Origin: CAVVFX01 sp963747535
GTDB lineage: Bacteria > Acidobacteriota > Terriglobia > Bryobacterales > Bryobacteraceae
Direction: 5' to 3'
Assembly: GCA_963747535.1 (NCBI GenBank)
Contig: CAVVFX010000003.1
Location: forward strand, 1 to 64,000
Length of the DNA: 64,000 nt
Both the position numbers and the translations under genes were made by a program. Each line of letters begins with the position of its first letter. Positions within the stretch are counted from its first letter, which is position 1. This document shows, piece after piece, positions 7,317-16,507 of this stretch. A model generated the notes under the pieces. It saw only the letters and a list, made by a program, of their open reading frames with translations, was not told where the DNA came from and made no database searches.

Positions 7317-9836
7317 ATGACTACCCACGGAAAATTCACGGGCTTCGTTTCTGTTAAGGGGGCGCGCCAGCACAATCTCAAGAACATTGATGTGGAGCTA
7401 CCACGCGACGCGCTGGTCGTTTTCACCGGTGTCTCCGGGTCCGGCAAGTCCTCACTGGCTTTCGGGACGCTTTATGCTGAGGCTCAACGTCGCTATCTGG
7501 AATCTGTCGCGCCATACGCCAGACGCCTCTTCGACCAAATGGGCATTCCGGAAGTGGACAGCATCGAGGGGCTGCCACCAGCGGTAGCTCTTCAGCAGCA
7601 GCGTGGATCGTCGACCACCCGCTCGTCTGTCGGAAGTGTGACGACGCTGTCCAATCTCCTTCGCATGTTGTATTCACGTGCCGGTTCCTATCCTCCGGGC
7701 CAAGTGGAGCTCCACGGTGAGGCATTCTCGACCAACAGCCCGGAGGGCGCTTGTCCGCACTGTCACGGGATTGGGCGCATTTATGATGCGACGGAGCAGA
7801 CGATGGTTCCCGACGATTCTTTGACGATTCGGGAACGCGCGATAGCGGCCTGGCCGCCTGCTTGGGGCGGTCAAAACCAGCGCGATATTTTGGTGACACT
7901 CGGTTACGAGGTGGATCGACCCTGGCGTGAACTTCCGAGAAAGGATCGTGAGTGGATACTGTTCACCGATGAACAGCCGACCGTTCCGGTTTATGCCGGA
8001 TTTACTCCCGATGAAACACGCCGAGCCCTCAAGCGAAAAGAGGAGCCAAGCTATCAGGGGACCTTCACCGGAGTTCGCCGCTATCTGCTTCATACGCTTG
8101 CGCAGACAGAGAGCGCATTGACTCGCAAGCGGGTTCTACAATTCCTGGTTAGCGCCGAATGTTCGGTCTGCCATGGAAAGCGGCTACGCCCAGAATCGTT
8201 GTCTGTCAAATTTGCCGGCCTGGATATTGCGCAGATCTCAGCCCTTCCTTTGGACCGTTTAAATAACCTATTGCGCTCTGCAGCTTTAGAAACCTCAAGC
8301 AAGAAAAACACAGATCATCCCGAGCGCGCGATAGTCGCGCAACGGATAACCGACGATCTTCTCGAACGAATTGCGGTGATGCTCGATCTGGGACTGGGCT
8401 ATCTATCGCTCGAACGAAGCACACCCACGCTTTCACCGGGAGAGTTGCAGCGGTTGCGCTTGGCGACGCAAATCCGGTCGAATCTATTCGGCGTCGTCTA
8501 TGTCCTCGATGAGCCGTCCGCCGGATTGCATCCAGCGGATACGGAAGCGTTGCTGGCGGCTCTAGATCGGCTCAAGGCATCCGGCAACTCGCTGTTTGTG
8601 GTCGAACATGAACTAGATGTGATCCGTCACGCGGATTGGATTGTCGATGTCGGACCCGCGGCCGGAGAGCACGGCGGGCAAATACTCTACAGCGGCCCGC
8701 CGAAAGGACTGGAATCGGTTCGAGGATCGAGAACGCGTCCCTACCTTTTCGGAGAGGAAAACCCCCGCCATCGCTCTCCGCGAGCTAGGCGCGGATGGCT
8801 TCGAATGGAAAGCGTGACGCGCAACAATCTCAAGAATCTATCGGTGGCATTCCCGCTGGGAACGCTGATCGCGGTGACTGGCGTCTCCGGTTCTGGAAAG
8901 TCGAGCCTGGTAAGCCAGGCTCTGGTGGAACTGATCGGCGAACATCTCGGGCATTCTCGCCCGGCGGCTGAAGAAGATGTAGATCCTCTTATTGGAGATG
9001 CTCCCGCCCCCTCCGAAGGCCGAATCATGGAAGGCTTGAGTGCCGTCAAACGGCTGGTTCAGGTTGACCAGAAACCTATTGGCCGTACACCGCGATCGAA
9101 CCTTGCCACATACACCGGTCTTTTCGAATACGTCCGCCGGATCTTTGCCGAGACCAAAGCCGCGAGAGCCCGTCGCTATACGGCTGGCCGGTTCTCTTTC
9201 AACGTCGTGCAGGGCCGGTGTGAAATCTGCGAGGGCGAGGGTTTTGTTTGTGTAGAACTGTTGTTCATGCCCAGTGTATACGCCCCATGCTCGGCATGCC
9301 ATGGAGCGCGCTATAACGCGAAGACCCTGGAAATACAGTATCGGGGCAAAAATATCGCGGAAGTTCTGGCGATGACGGTGGACGGCGCGGTTGAGTTCTT
9401 CGCGGAACAGCCGCAAGTGAGCCACCCCCTTACCGTTCTTCAGGAGGTTGGCTTGGGATACCTACGGCTGGGACAACCTGCCACTGAACTATCGGGAGGC
9501 GAAGCACAGCGCATCAAGCTCGCGACGGAATTGCAGCGCAACCAGCGCGGAAACACGTTGTATGTACTCGATGAACCCACGACCGGATTGCACCCGTCCG
9601 ATGTTCGAAGACTGGTGGCTCAACTGGACGGGCTGGTTGAGCTGGGCAATACCGTCATTGTCGTGGAGCACGATCTTGACGTGGTTGCGGCGAGCGATTA
9701 CGTTATCGATATGGGGCCCGGAGCGGGAGAAGCAGGGGGTGCGATTGTTTCCTGTGGCTCACCTGCAGAGGTTGCGACTTCCGCGACAAGCCGAACCGCT
9801 CCTTATCTCAAACGCCGCCTGGGGGTCATCTCTTAA
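7317..9836 (+). CDS. UvrA-like excinuclease ATPase (short class, UvrA2-type)
   Basis: 839 residues from ATG at 7317 (MTTHGKFTGFVSVKGARQHNLKN). It has two ABC ATPase halves, each with Walker A GVSGSGKSSL (near residues 40 and 530). The ABC signature is degenerate in the first half (LSPGELQRLRLATQ) and canonical in the second (LSGGEAQRIKLATE). Walker B motifs are VYVLDEPSAGLHP and LYVLDEPTTGLHP. Zinc-binding cysteine pairs appear as CPHCHG, CSVCHGK and CEICEGEGF...CSACHG. At about 840 residues it is shorter than housekeeping UvrA (about 940), as in UvrA2 proteins that lack the UvrB-interaction domain and are linked to DNA-damage or drug tolerance. It stands alone after the PolX pseudogene. Confidence 0.93.
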   Translation: MTTHGKFTGFVSVKGARQHNLKNIDVELPRDALVVFTGVSGSGKSSLAFGTLYAEAQRRYLESVAPYARRLFDQMGIPEVDSIEGLPPAVALQQQRGSSTTRSSVGSVTTLSNLLRMLYSRAGSYPPGQVELHGEAFSTNSPEGACPHCHGIGRIYDATEQTMVPDDSLTIRERAIAAWPPAWGGQNQRDILVTLGYEVDRPWRELPRKDREWILFTDEQPTVPVYAGFTPDETRRALKRKEEPSYQGTFTGVRRYLLHTLAQTESALTRKRVLQFLVSAECSVCHGKRLRPESLSVKFAGLDIAQISALPLDRLNNLLRSAALETSSKKNTDHPERAIVAQRITDDLLERIAVMLDLGLGYLSLERSTPTLSPGELQRLRLATQIRSNLFGVVYVLDEPSAGLHPADTEALLAALDRLKASGNSLFVVEHELDVIRHADWIVDVGPAAGEHGGQILYSGPPKGLESVRGSRTRPYLFGEENPRHRSPRARRGWLRMESVTRNNLKNLSVAFPLGTLIAVTGVSGSGKSSLVSQALVELIGEHLGHSRPAAEEDVDPLIGDAPAPSEGRIMEGLSAVKRLVQVDQKPIGRTPRSNLATYTGLFEYVRRIFAETKAARARRYTAGRFSFNVVQGRCEICEGEGFVCVELLFMPSVYAPCSACHGARYNAKTLEIQYRGKNIAEVLAMTVDGAVEFFAEQPQVSHPLTVLQEVGLGYLRLGQPATELSGGEAQRIKLATELQRNQRGNTLYVLDEPTTGLHPSDVRRLVAQLDGLVELGNTVIVVEHDLDVVAASDYVIDMGPGAGEAGGAIVSCGSPAEVATSATSRTAPYLKRRLGVIS

Positions 9837-10590
9837 CGGAAAGGAGATGTATTGAGAATTACCCGGTAACACAGGCAAAAACTGTGTTTGGAACTTGCTA
9901 TGAGAGTTGGCAGGTCTATTTCCGCAAGGCCACTGATATTTCGCGCAGTACACTGCCCGTATCCTGTACCGCGCAATGTTGCTCCCTACACAGGTAACAA
10001 AGCAAAAAGATTTCGTGAGCGATTCAGAGGTGCCAGCTGGAAAGGTATCTGGACCGACACGATGTTACGATGCACACAATTCCATTCCAACGCGCATGAG
10101 GTGCTCGGTGGCGCGGAACCTCTGTGCTGTCGACCGGAATTGCGTAATCCATCGCGCCCAGCTTTTGCATGCGCAACACTTTCGCGCGGAATGATCTTGT
10201 CGAGTAGGTCCACTTAGATGGAACGTTGTGCTATTTTGCCGACCCTTTCGCTCTCTGCTTCGGCCCCGACAAAGATACTCTGGATGTCTATGAAGAGATG
10301 CAAGAGCGAGCATTTTTGTTTCCTTATCGGCCGCCGTTGCGCTATGATGTCACATCCGCCGCGCGTCCCCTTCGGGATCTAACCGTCGATTGGACGCCTC
10401 GTCGAGGACAACGCCCATCTGAACAAGCAGAGGCTTTTGTTGCGCAGGGGCCGAAACTACCGACCCTCACGAAACACGCTTCACCGTGTTCGGCGCACTA
10501 GCCGAAGGCAGTCAGTTCAGGGACGCAGAAGGACCATCGCTTAGTTGGCAAGCGTAAGTCGGCGGGTGTACGACATCGAGCAGATGCTGA
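9837..10590. other. No intact gene; possible coding remnants
   Basis: No convincing gene. A minus-strand stretch near 10120-10200 reads KVLRMQKLGAMDYAIPVDS in one frame with LLDKIIPRE in another, which looks like a frameshifted protein remnant of unknown family. A plus-strand stretch at 10226-10330 (DPFALCFGPDKDTLDVYEEM) is also protein-like without a recognised family. The region lies downstream of the oxidase operon. Confidence 0.4.
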
Positions 10591-11091
10591 TTAGGGATCA
10601 TGGGGTGTTCGTTCCCCGCGTTGAAACACGGAACCAATTAAATTCAGGCGTTGCGCATCCACACGAGCGAATTGGTCCTCTGCTCGCGAGGCCAACTGTC
10701 CGAAGTCAAAGGCAGGTATTCTCGTATCGAGCTCGCGAATTGCCGGGAGGCCCTGCCATAGTGCCAACTTTCCCCGGATACCCAGCGCGAGGACCTCGAC
10801 GGCTTCGAATGTTCCTAGGCCGGCTCCCGCCTTATCTCTGTGCAGTTTGAATTGGCTGGCTCTTTCGGCGAGCCAGCCGACAGACTCGGTCAGATCGAGA
10901 TGCGCGGTTCCGACCTGCTGGATGATTTGCTCCAGGATCTTTTGGTCCTGAGCCACTTCGACAAGCATCGTGCCGGCAAATTCACCCAATGGTTCCTTTT
11001 TATATTGCTCTTGTAAGGCGCCGAGCAGATTTGTCGCGAAGTGCGAGCCGGCAAGATGGTCATGCAGGTAGCTTTGTAGAGAGTCGCTCAT
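10591..11091 (-). CDS. Ferritin-like conserved hypothetical protein
   Basis: 166 residues from ATG at 11091 (MSDSLQSYLHDHLAGSHFA); a GTG at 11100 overlapping the HbpS-like stop is an alternative. The predicted all-helical protein has the layout of ferritin-like hypothetical proteins common in soil bacteria: LHDHLAGSHFATNLL, EFAGTMLVEVAQDQKILEQI, FEAVEVLALGIRGKLALWQGL and FGQLASRAEDQFARVDAQRL. No iron ligand set can be assigned with certainty. It is last gene of the minus-strand oxidase operon and is coupled to the preceding gene, which hints at a role in metal or stress handling. That role is inference. Confidence 0.75.
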   Translation of the reverse strand: MSDSLQSYLHDHLAGSHFATNLLGALQEQYKKEPLGEFAGTMLVEVAQDQKILEQIIQQVGTAHLDLTESVGWLAERASQFKLHRDKAGAGLGTFEAVEVLALGIRGKLALWQGLPAIRELDTRIPAFDFGQLASRAEDQFARVDAQRLNLIGSVFQRGERTPHDP

Positions 11092-11096
11092 TGGAA

Positions 11097-11894
11097 TCAC
11101 TTTCTATGTGGGCCGGTCGGAAATTGTTTGGACAAGTCCCGGATAATAAGATCCGGCGCCGTGCCGCCCTTGCAGTTGGGATGCCCGAATCCGCTCGGAC
11201 TGGTGTTGTTTTGCCAATCCAGGATCATGTTGTCGTTGTGCTCAGGGCTGGGGCCCATGGTAACCGCGTCGAGCTGCAACTCGTGGCGAATCTTCCAGGC
11301 AATGATGTGATCGGTGCAAGACGTGTCCCCGCTCAGGCCCAGTCCTCCCACGATTTTCCCCCTGCTGCTGTATAGGGGAAGACCGCCTCCGAAGACAATG
11401 ACTCCGCCGATCGCCTTGTCGACCATTGGATCGTTCGGCGTGCCGAAGGTGGTGGGGTCGCCGAACACGGCCTCGGCATTGGGAGCGGCGCTCGTGGCCA
11501 GACTGTAGAGGCTTTGCCCCGGTTGTGCCCCGGCGAAAACATTTGCCGTCGAAAGCGCGAAGTCGTTACTGCTCAGGCCGTTTGCGGTGCTGGCCTTCGA
11601 GGCAGCGATGACACGACTGCCTGGCCACTGATCGCTGCGCGTAGTCCCGCTGAAAACGATGGCGCAGACGACGCCATCGCGATTCACAACTGCAGCCCAC
11701 TCCTGGTTCCCCATTCCGCCATTCTTGGCGGCTCCCTGCCGAACCACGGATTGAAGCGTGTTCCGCAGGCGCCCAGCATCCGGAAGTCCGGTGCAATCGG
11801 GTTTAGATTGCGCGAGGCATGCACAAGGATACACGGCTAGCATCACGAGAATCGTCAGGTGCGAGCGCGAAGAGAAGCGAGTTATAGCCAACAT
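11097..11894 (-). CDS. Secreted GlcG/HbpS-family heme-binding-like protein
   Basis: 265 residues from ATG at 11894 with a good ribosome site (GAGGAGA). Residues 1-28 form a Sec signal peptide ending CACLAQS. The rest is a GlcG/HbpS (DUF336) domain: QEWAAVVNRDGVVCAIVFSG, RVIAASKASTANGLSSNDFALSTANVF, the glycine-rich GGVIVFGGGLPLYSSRGKIVGGLGLSGD near 170-195, and CTDHIIAWKIRH. HbpS-type proteins bind heme or sense redox; exported members are frequent near PQQ dehydrogenases and cytochromes. It follows coxB by 31 bases in the operon, so it may handle heme or stabilise periplasmic cytochromes; this is inferred from context. Confidence 0.85.
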   Translation of the reverse strand: MLAITRFSSRSHLTILVMLAVYPCACLAQSKPDCTGLPDAGRLRNTLQSVVRQGAAKNGGMGNQEWAAVVNRDGVVCAIVFSGTTRSDQWPGSRVIAASKASTANGLSSNDFALSTANVFAGAQPGQSLYSLATSAAPNAEAVFGDPTTFGTPNDPMVDKAIGGVIVFGGGLPLYSSRGKIVGGLGLSGDTSCTDHIIAWKIRHELQLDAVTMGPSPEHNDNMILDWQNNTSPSGFGHPNCKGGTAPDLIIRDLSKQFPTGPHRK

Positions 11895-11925
11895 GAAAAA
11901 TCTCCTCGAATGAAACTCCTGGGTA

Positions 11926-12966
11926 TCATTGCAGTTGCCGCAGATAAGCGACCAGGTCGCGAAGCTGCTCCCCCGTGAATTGCGTGAGATCGGGCATCAA
12001 CGCTGCAGGCTTGAGCGACTGCGCATGTGTTATCCAGGCTTCCAGGTAAGCGTCATTATTGGGAAAGGAATTCGCCGCAAGCTTTTTTCGCCCCCCAATG
12101 TGAGTCAAGTCAGGCGCCACGCGCCCTCCCGCCAGAGTTCCCCGGATCTGATGGCACAGCGAACAGGGACCGGCCTCGAATAACTTCTTGCCCGCGATGG
12201 CTTCTTGCGTTTGAGGTTCGGCGGCGGGCAGCCTTTGCCGGTCCAGCCATGCGCTATACTCATCCGGCGCCTGCGCGACTACCAGCAAGCGCATGTGTGC
12301 GTGCTGCGCCCCGCAATATTCCGCGCATTGTCCTTCATACTGCCCGGGGCTGCTGGCTTCGAGTCGAATATAATTCGGCAGGCCAGGAATCAGATCCACC
12401 TTGCCATGCAGGCTGGGAACCCAGAAGGAGTGCATCACGTCAGCCGAGCGCAACTCGATGTTGACGGATCGGTCGGCAGGAATATGAATTTCATTGGCGG
12501 TCGTGAACTGCTGGTCCGCGCCGCCGTCGAGATACTGCACTTCCCACCACCACTGGTGGCCCGTCACCAGGATGTCCGGCTGCATCCCGGGCATGTTCGC
12601 GTGCATTGCGACGCCCATCGGCCCATTCATCCCGTGGATAGGAAATGCCGCAAGCAGCCTGAGCCCCAAAATAAAGATAACCGTCAGAACCAGGAGCGGC
12701 ACCGCGAGGCCCCCAATGGCTATCCAGGCCTGGCCACCGCCTGAGTCGATCGGAGCGTGTTCGGCAAGGGTTCCCCGCCGTTTCGCAAACCCCCATGCGA
12801 TGAGAGCCCACATCACCAGCGTGACGACCACAAAGGCGTTCGTCATCAGCCATGACAGGCGCGCGATGCTTTCAGCGGCCGGTCCGTGAGACTCGAAGGT
12901 CGATTGCACCGCGGAGCACCCGGTGAGAAGCATTGACAGGCACGCGACTATAGACAGCCGATACAT
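11926..12966 (-). CDS. coxB: Cytochrome c oxidase subunit II with fused cytochrome c domain
   Basis: 346 residues from ATG at 12966. The start MYRLSIVACLSMLLTGC is a lipoprotein signal with Cys 17. Two membrane helices follow (about 38-60 and 78-100). The CuA domain carries WWWEVQY, DVMHSFWVP and the CuA ligands CAEYCGAQHAHM (about 215-226). A C-terminal cytochrome c domain has heme site CSLCH (near 266) and the likely axial Met in ALMPDLTQF. This is the caa3-type layout, which takes electrons from periplasmic cytochromes c. The start lies one base after the stop of the upstream cytochrome c gene, showing tight coupling. Confidence 0.93.
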   Translation of the reverse strand: MYRLSIVACLSMLLTGCSAVQSTFESHGPAAESIARLSWLMTNAFVVVTLVMWALIAWGFAKRRGTLAEHAPIDSGGGQAWIAIGGLAVPLLVLTVIFILGLRLLAAFPIHGMNGPMGVAMHANMPGMQPDILVTGHQWWWEVQYLDGGADQQFTTANEIHIPADRSVNIELRSADVMHSFWVPSLHGKVDLIPGLPNYIRLEASSPGQYEGQCAEYCGAQHAHMRLLVVAQAPDEYSAWLDRQRLPAAEPQTQEAIAGKKLFEAGPCSLCHQIRGTLAGGRVAPDLTHIGGRKKLAANSFPNNDAYLEAWITHAQSLKPAALMPDLTQFTGEQLRDLVAYLRQLQ

Positions 12967-12967
12967 A

Positions 12968-13480
12968 TCAGGGCTTCTGGGGACTTGGCGCCACTGGCGA
13001 ATCAGGACCAGGACCACCCACCATCTCGTCCGCTGGCTCTACTGGCGGGTCCGGCTCCTGCGGCGTTCGCATGGATTTGATATAAGCCACCAGTTGCCAG
13101 ATTTGATCTTCTGGAAGTTTCGTGCCCCACGCCGGCATGCCATTGGAACGGCCCTGCGCGATGGAATCGAAGATCTGAGAGTCCTGATTCCCGTATATCC
13201 AGGTTTCGTCGCGCAGGCTGGGCCCCATGCCGCCCCCGGCATGCCCGCCGTGACAGCCCGAGCAGTTGTACCAGTCGAAGAGCCGCCGCCCGTCCTGGAG
13301 GGCCACCGCGTCAGTCGTGTAGGGATTAAGTCGGGTACTGGTAGCTTCAACGGCGCCCGGGATGGGCCCCACATTGGCCTGGATGGGCGTAGCGGACGCT
13401 TGCGCGGCTGACGAACTGCTCCGGTTGCAGCTTGCGGAACCGAGAACACCAAAGATCGCAAGGATCAGCGTTGGACGCAT
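12968..13480 (-). CDS. Periplasmic/lipoprotein cytochrome c
   Basis: 170 residues from ATG at 13480 (MRPTLILAIFGVLGSASC), a signal ending in a possible lipobox Cys 18. One heme site CSGCH is preceded by GRRLFDWYN and followed by GGHAGGGMGPSLRDETWIYG; a likely Met ligand lies in RSNGMPAWGTKLPE. Proline-rich tail (PPVEPADE, PVAPSPQKP). This class I cytochrome resembles those that take electrons from PQQ dehydrogenases (cytochrome cL/cG analogues). It lies between the binding-protein gene and coxB, one base from each, so it plausibly links dehydrogenase and oxidase. Confidence 0.9.
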   Translation of the reverse strand: MRPTLILAIFGVLGSASCNRSSSSAAQASATPIQANVGPIPGAVEATSTRLNPYTTDAVALQDGRRLFDWYNCSGCHGGHAGGGMGPSLRDETWIYGNQDSQIFDSIAQGRSNGMPAWGTKLPEDQIWQLVAYIKSMRTPQEPDPPVEPADEMVGGPGPDSPVAPSPQKP

Positions 13481-13481
13481 G

Positions 13482-14306
13482 CTAGGGCTGCCTCTCTGCC
13501 GCGACAGCGCGCGCCCCGCTTTGCGGAATGCCATAGCGTTGCAACAGCCGCTCGATTTCCGGCCTGCGTCTAGCGAGCTCGGCGTCGAGAAGCTGATTCA
13601 GAGCCCGGTCGCCCGTGCGGACGCCGACGGCGATATCGAACGCAAATGGAAGAGTTGGATTCAGCGAATCGGCGTCGACGGGAACGACCAGTAGCGCTCC
13701 GGTGGAATCACGCGCAAAATATCCGGCAATCGGTCCCCAAGCGACGGCCACATCCACGTCGCCGCGCGCCACTGCCGTCACCAGCCTTGAGGCGGGATTG
13801 GCTTCCTCCAATCCGCCGAAGATGTTGTAGCTGACTAGGTTTCGAACGATTCCGCGCGTGACAAGGGCATGGACCGGCGGGACTTCGCCGTCATTGTCCC
13901 CGAGCGTGTTTACGCCGATCCGCAGGGCGCGCAGGCGGGGGTCGTCCAGGGAGTGGATGTCCAAATTGCGGTCACGTCGCGAAACGAAAACATAGCCGGA
14001 ACGATAATAGGGCCGGGTCGTGCCGATCCCTGCCATACCCGCGGGGACGCCCATGACGACATCGCAGAGACCGGCATTGAGAGTCTTATCATAGAAGGCC
14101 TCCCGTTGCGCAAGCCAGGTGTAGGAAACCCTTGTGTGCAAGTCGTTCGCGATCATCCGCACCAATTCGTTTTCAAACCCCTGTCCTTGCTTGTTTGAAT
14201 AGGGAAGAGCGTTGGGATCGGCGCAAATGCGTAGCGCCGGTGGTCCGGCGCAGAGTTTGATCGCAACGGACAGATATACTAGGAGAATTCTAGTAACCGA
14301 AAACAT
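13482..14306 (-). CDS. Quinoprotein dehydrogenase-associated substrate-binding protein (MxaJ/XoxJ-like)
   Basis: 274 residues from ATG at 14306. Signal peptide 1-20 (MFSVTRILLVYLSVAIKLCAG). The rest is a family 3 periplasmic binding fold: LRICADPNALPYSNKQGQGFENELVRMIA, CDVVMGVPAG, TTRPYYRSGYVFVSR, LRIGVNTLGDNDGE and VARGDVDVAVAWGPIAGYFAR. This is the signature of the 'quinoprotein dehydrogenase-associated putative ABC transporter substrate-binding protein' group, which includes MxaJ and XoxJ, thought to help mature or serve the PQQ enzyme. No permease or ATPase genes are present, which supports that role. The start overlaps the dehydrogenase gene by 17 bases. Confidence 0.9.
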   Translation of the reverse strand: MFSVTRILLVYLSVAIKLCAGPPALRICADPNALPYSNKQGQGFENELVRMIANDLHTRVSYTWLAQREAFYDKTLNAGLCDVVMGVPAGMAGIGTTRPYYRSGYVFVSRRDRNLDIHSLDDPRLRALRIGVNTLGDNDGEVPPVHALVTRGIVRNLVSYNIFGGLEEANPASRLVTAVARGDVDVAVAWGPIAGYFARDSTGALLVVPVDADSLNPTLPFAFDIAVGVRTGDRALNQLLDAELARRRPEIERLLQRYGIPQSGARAVAAERQP

Positions 14307-16113
14307 AAAGAAGGTCTCCAGGCTGAGTAAGGCTCTTGATCTTTTTCATGGCGCCGGTCGCGCCCAGGGTTGCGTAAGGATCATCAGTTGACACGTCCGG
14401 CAGCGCAGTCGCGCCCATCCAGCCGCCGATGCCGGAGTAAATTGCGACATATTGCTTTCCGTCGGGGCCGGTGAAAGTGATCGGATCGCCGATGATGCCG
14501 GACGCGGTCTTGAACTCCCACAGAACTTTGCCCGTGTGGGCGTCGAGCGCGCGAAACCAGCCCTCCATGGTTCCGTAGAAGACGAGATCGCCGCCGGTAG
14601 CGAGCACGCCACTGTACACAGGCAAATCCGTATCCTTGACACTCCAGACCTTTTTCGCCTGCGCGACGTCCCATCCAACCAGCTCGCCTTGATATCCACC
14701 GGGGCCGGGATACATGCGAACGCTGGCTCCGAGGTACGGGGTGCCGGCGATATAATTCACCGCCGTTCCTTCGTAATCCATGCATGTGTTGTGGGCGGGA
14801 ATGTAAAGCAATCCGGTACGCGGCGAGAAGGCGGAAGGCGTAAAATCTTTCGCCCCCGTGGAGGACGGACAGATATGCGTTGCGTACTGCCCGGCGTGAG
14901 TGCGCTTCTCCGGATTCTCGTCCGGCAGGCCGCTCTTCAAATTATAGCTATTGGCCCAATTAACGGGCTCATATTTCTCCGCAGATAGAACCTCACCGGT
15001 TTCCCGGTCAAGAACGAACATGAATCCTGTGCGCCCGGGATGCAGTAGCAGCTTGCGCTGCCGGCCTTGCCAGGGCATATCGATCAGGATGTTCTCCATG
15101 ATCTCGTCATAGTCCCAGGCGTCGTGCGCGACCACTTGGTACGCCCATTTCGCCTGGCCGCTTTCCGGGTCGCGCGCCCAAATGGTAATGGACCACTTGT
15201 TGTCGCCGGGGCGCATATCCGGATTCCAGACGCCGGGATTCCCCGTACCGTAAAAAATCAGGTTCAGCTCCGGGTCGTATGAAATCCACCCCCACACCGG
15301 TCCGCCACCGAGCTTCCACTGGCCTGGCGTCCAGCTACTCAGGCCAAGATCCTTGCCTTGATCCTTCGCGTAGAAGGGCTTGAAATTCGGACCGATGAGG
15401 GCGTCCGCGTCGGAACCGCTGTTCCACGCTCGCCACAAGATTTTGCCGGACTTCACATCCATCGCGATCAGACGGCCGCGGACGCCCAGTTCCCCGCCGC
15501 TGATACCCGCGTAGACCATGTTCCGGACGACCACGGGCGCCATCGTCGTCGTCTCACCGATCTTGATGTCTCCGACCGCCGTCCTCCATACTTCTTTGCC
15601 CGTGTTCGCGTCGACCGCGACCGTATGAGCGTCGAGAGTGTTGTAAATGATCTTACCGTCCGCAAAGCTCGCGCCGCGATTTACTACATCGCAGCAGGCG
15701 ATTCCCACCGCGCGGTTATCCGGATTCGGCCGGAAAATCCACTTCTGGGGGAACCCGGGTTTCGTAAGATCGAGTGCAATGAGGTTGTTGGGGAAGGGCG
15801 TAACAATATACAGAGTGTTGTTGACAACCAGCGGCTGGCCTTCGTGGCCGTGCGGTATGCCCGTCGACGCCGTGGTCACAACGTGAAGACTCTGAACATT
15901 GCGCGCGTTAATGCTATCGAGCGGGCTGAACCGGGTGTTCCCGTAATCCCCGGCCGGCATGGTCCATTGGCCGCTGGCCAGGGGCGCCACAAGCTGGATG
16001 TTTGGCCGCGAACCCGCAACGGTGATCGGCGCGCTGCTCTGTGCAATGACGGTCATCATCGCCGTGCTTTGCGCCATCAGGACGAGAATAAGCTTTGGTC
16101 GATAGAGTCTCAT
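14290..16113 (-). CDS. PQQ-dependent alcohol dehydrogenase with lanthanide-type Asp pair
   Basis: 607 residues from ATG at 16113, with a signal peptide (MRLYRPKLILVLMAQSTAMM). The eight-bladed propeller of quinoprotein methanol/ethanol dehydrogenases is present: adjacent cysteines ACCDVVNRG (the vicinal disulfide over PQQ), several W-docking motifs such as DANTGKEVWRT and DVKSGKILWRA, and GNPGVWNPDMRPGDNKW. The catalytic region is HDAWDYDEIMEN; an Asp two residues after the catalytic Asp (DYD) is the known mark of lanthanide-dependent XoxF/ExaF enzymes, where MxaF has Ala. The substrate cannot be told from sequence. Its neighbours are two cytochromes c, the MxaJ-like protein and an oxidase in one operon. 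Confidence 0.92.
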   Translation of the reverse strand: MRLYRPKLILVLMAQSTAMMTVIAQSSAPITVAGSRPNIQLVAPLASGQWTMPAGDYGNTRFSPLDSINARNVQSLHVVTTASTGIPHGHEGQPLVVNNTLYIVTPFPNNLIALDLTKPGFPQKWIFRPNPDNRAVGIACCDVVNRGASFADGKIIYNTLDAHTVAVDANTGKEVWRTAVGDIKIGETTTMAPVVVRNMVYAGISGGELGVRGRLIAMDVKSGKILWRAWNSGSDADALIGPNFKPFYAKDQGKDLGLSSWTPGQWKLGGGPVWGWISYDPELNLIFYGTGNPGVWNPDMRPGDNKWSITIWARDPESGQAKWAYQVVAHDAWDYDEIMENILIDMPWQGRQRKLLLHPGRTGFMFVLDRETGEVLSAEKYEPVNWANSYNLKSGLPDENPEKRTHAGQYATHICPSSTGAKDFTPSAFSPRTGLLYIPAHNTCMDYEGTAVNYIAGTPYLGASVRMYPGPGGYQGELVGWDVAQAKKVWSVKDTDLPVYSGVLATGGDLVFYGTMEGWFRALDAHTGKVLWEFKTASGIIGDPITFTGPDGKQYVAIYSGIGGWMGATALPDVSTDDPYATLGATGAMKKIKSLTQPGDLLYVFGY

Positions 16114-16120
16114 GATTCCT

Positions 16121-16507
16121 TCAGCGAAGCGTATACAAATAGGCGGCGATGTCATGGGCTTCATATTCGGTCAGCCCCAACGTCGGCATGGCGGTGCCGG
16201 GCTCGACCGCCTTAGGGTCCCGTATCCAACGGATCAAGTTCTCCGGGGAATTCGGCAACTCCCCCGCGATCATTGTCCGGCGGCTGAAAAACATCAGGGG
16301 CGGACCCACCAGGCCTTGGGCCGCATGAAGTCCCGGAATAGTGTGACAGGAGCCGCAGCCATAAGCCTGAATCAGTTCCTTACCGTGCGCGGTATTGCCG
16401 TCGATGCGAACCGCATAGGTGTTGGTCTCTTTCCCGCCGCGGCAGCTTGAAAGAAGGCAACAGGCCCCCAGTGACAAACCCGCAAGCCATCTGGAGTGTT
16501 TGTTCAT
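16121..16507 (-). CDS. Small cytochrome c, probable lipoprotein
   Basis: 128 residues from ATG at 16507 (MNKHSRWLAGLSLGACCLLSSC), a lipoprotein-like signal. Single heme site CGSCHTIPG, then GLVGPPLMFFSRRTMIAG and PENLIRWIRDPKAVEPGTAMPTLGLTEYEAHDIAAYL with the likely Met ligand (TAMP). This pattern matches cytochromes that accompany aa3/caa3 and cbb3 oxidases. The start overlaps the preceding small membrane subunit gene by 4 bases, and the PQQ dehydrogenase start follows 7 bases after its stop. Confidence 0.9.
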   Translation of the reverse strand: MNKHSRWLAGLSLGACCLLSSCRGGKETNTYAVRIDGNTAHGKELIQAYGCGSCHTIPGLHAAQGLVGPPLMFFSRRTMIAGELPNSPENLIRWIRDPKAVEPGTAMPTLGLTEYEAHDIAAYLYTLR

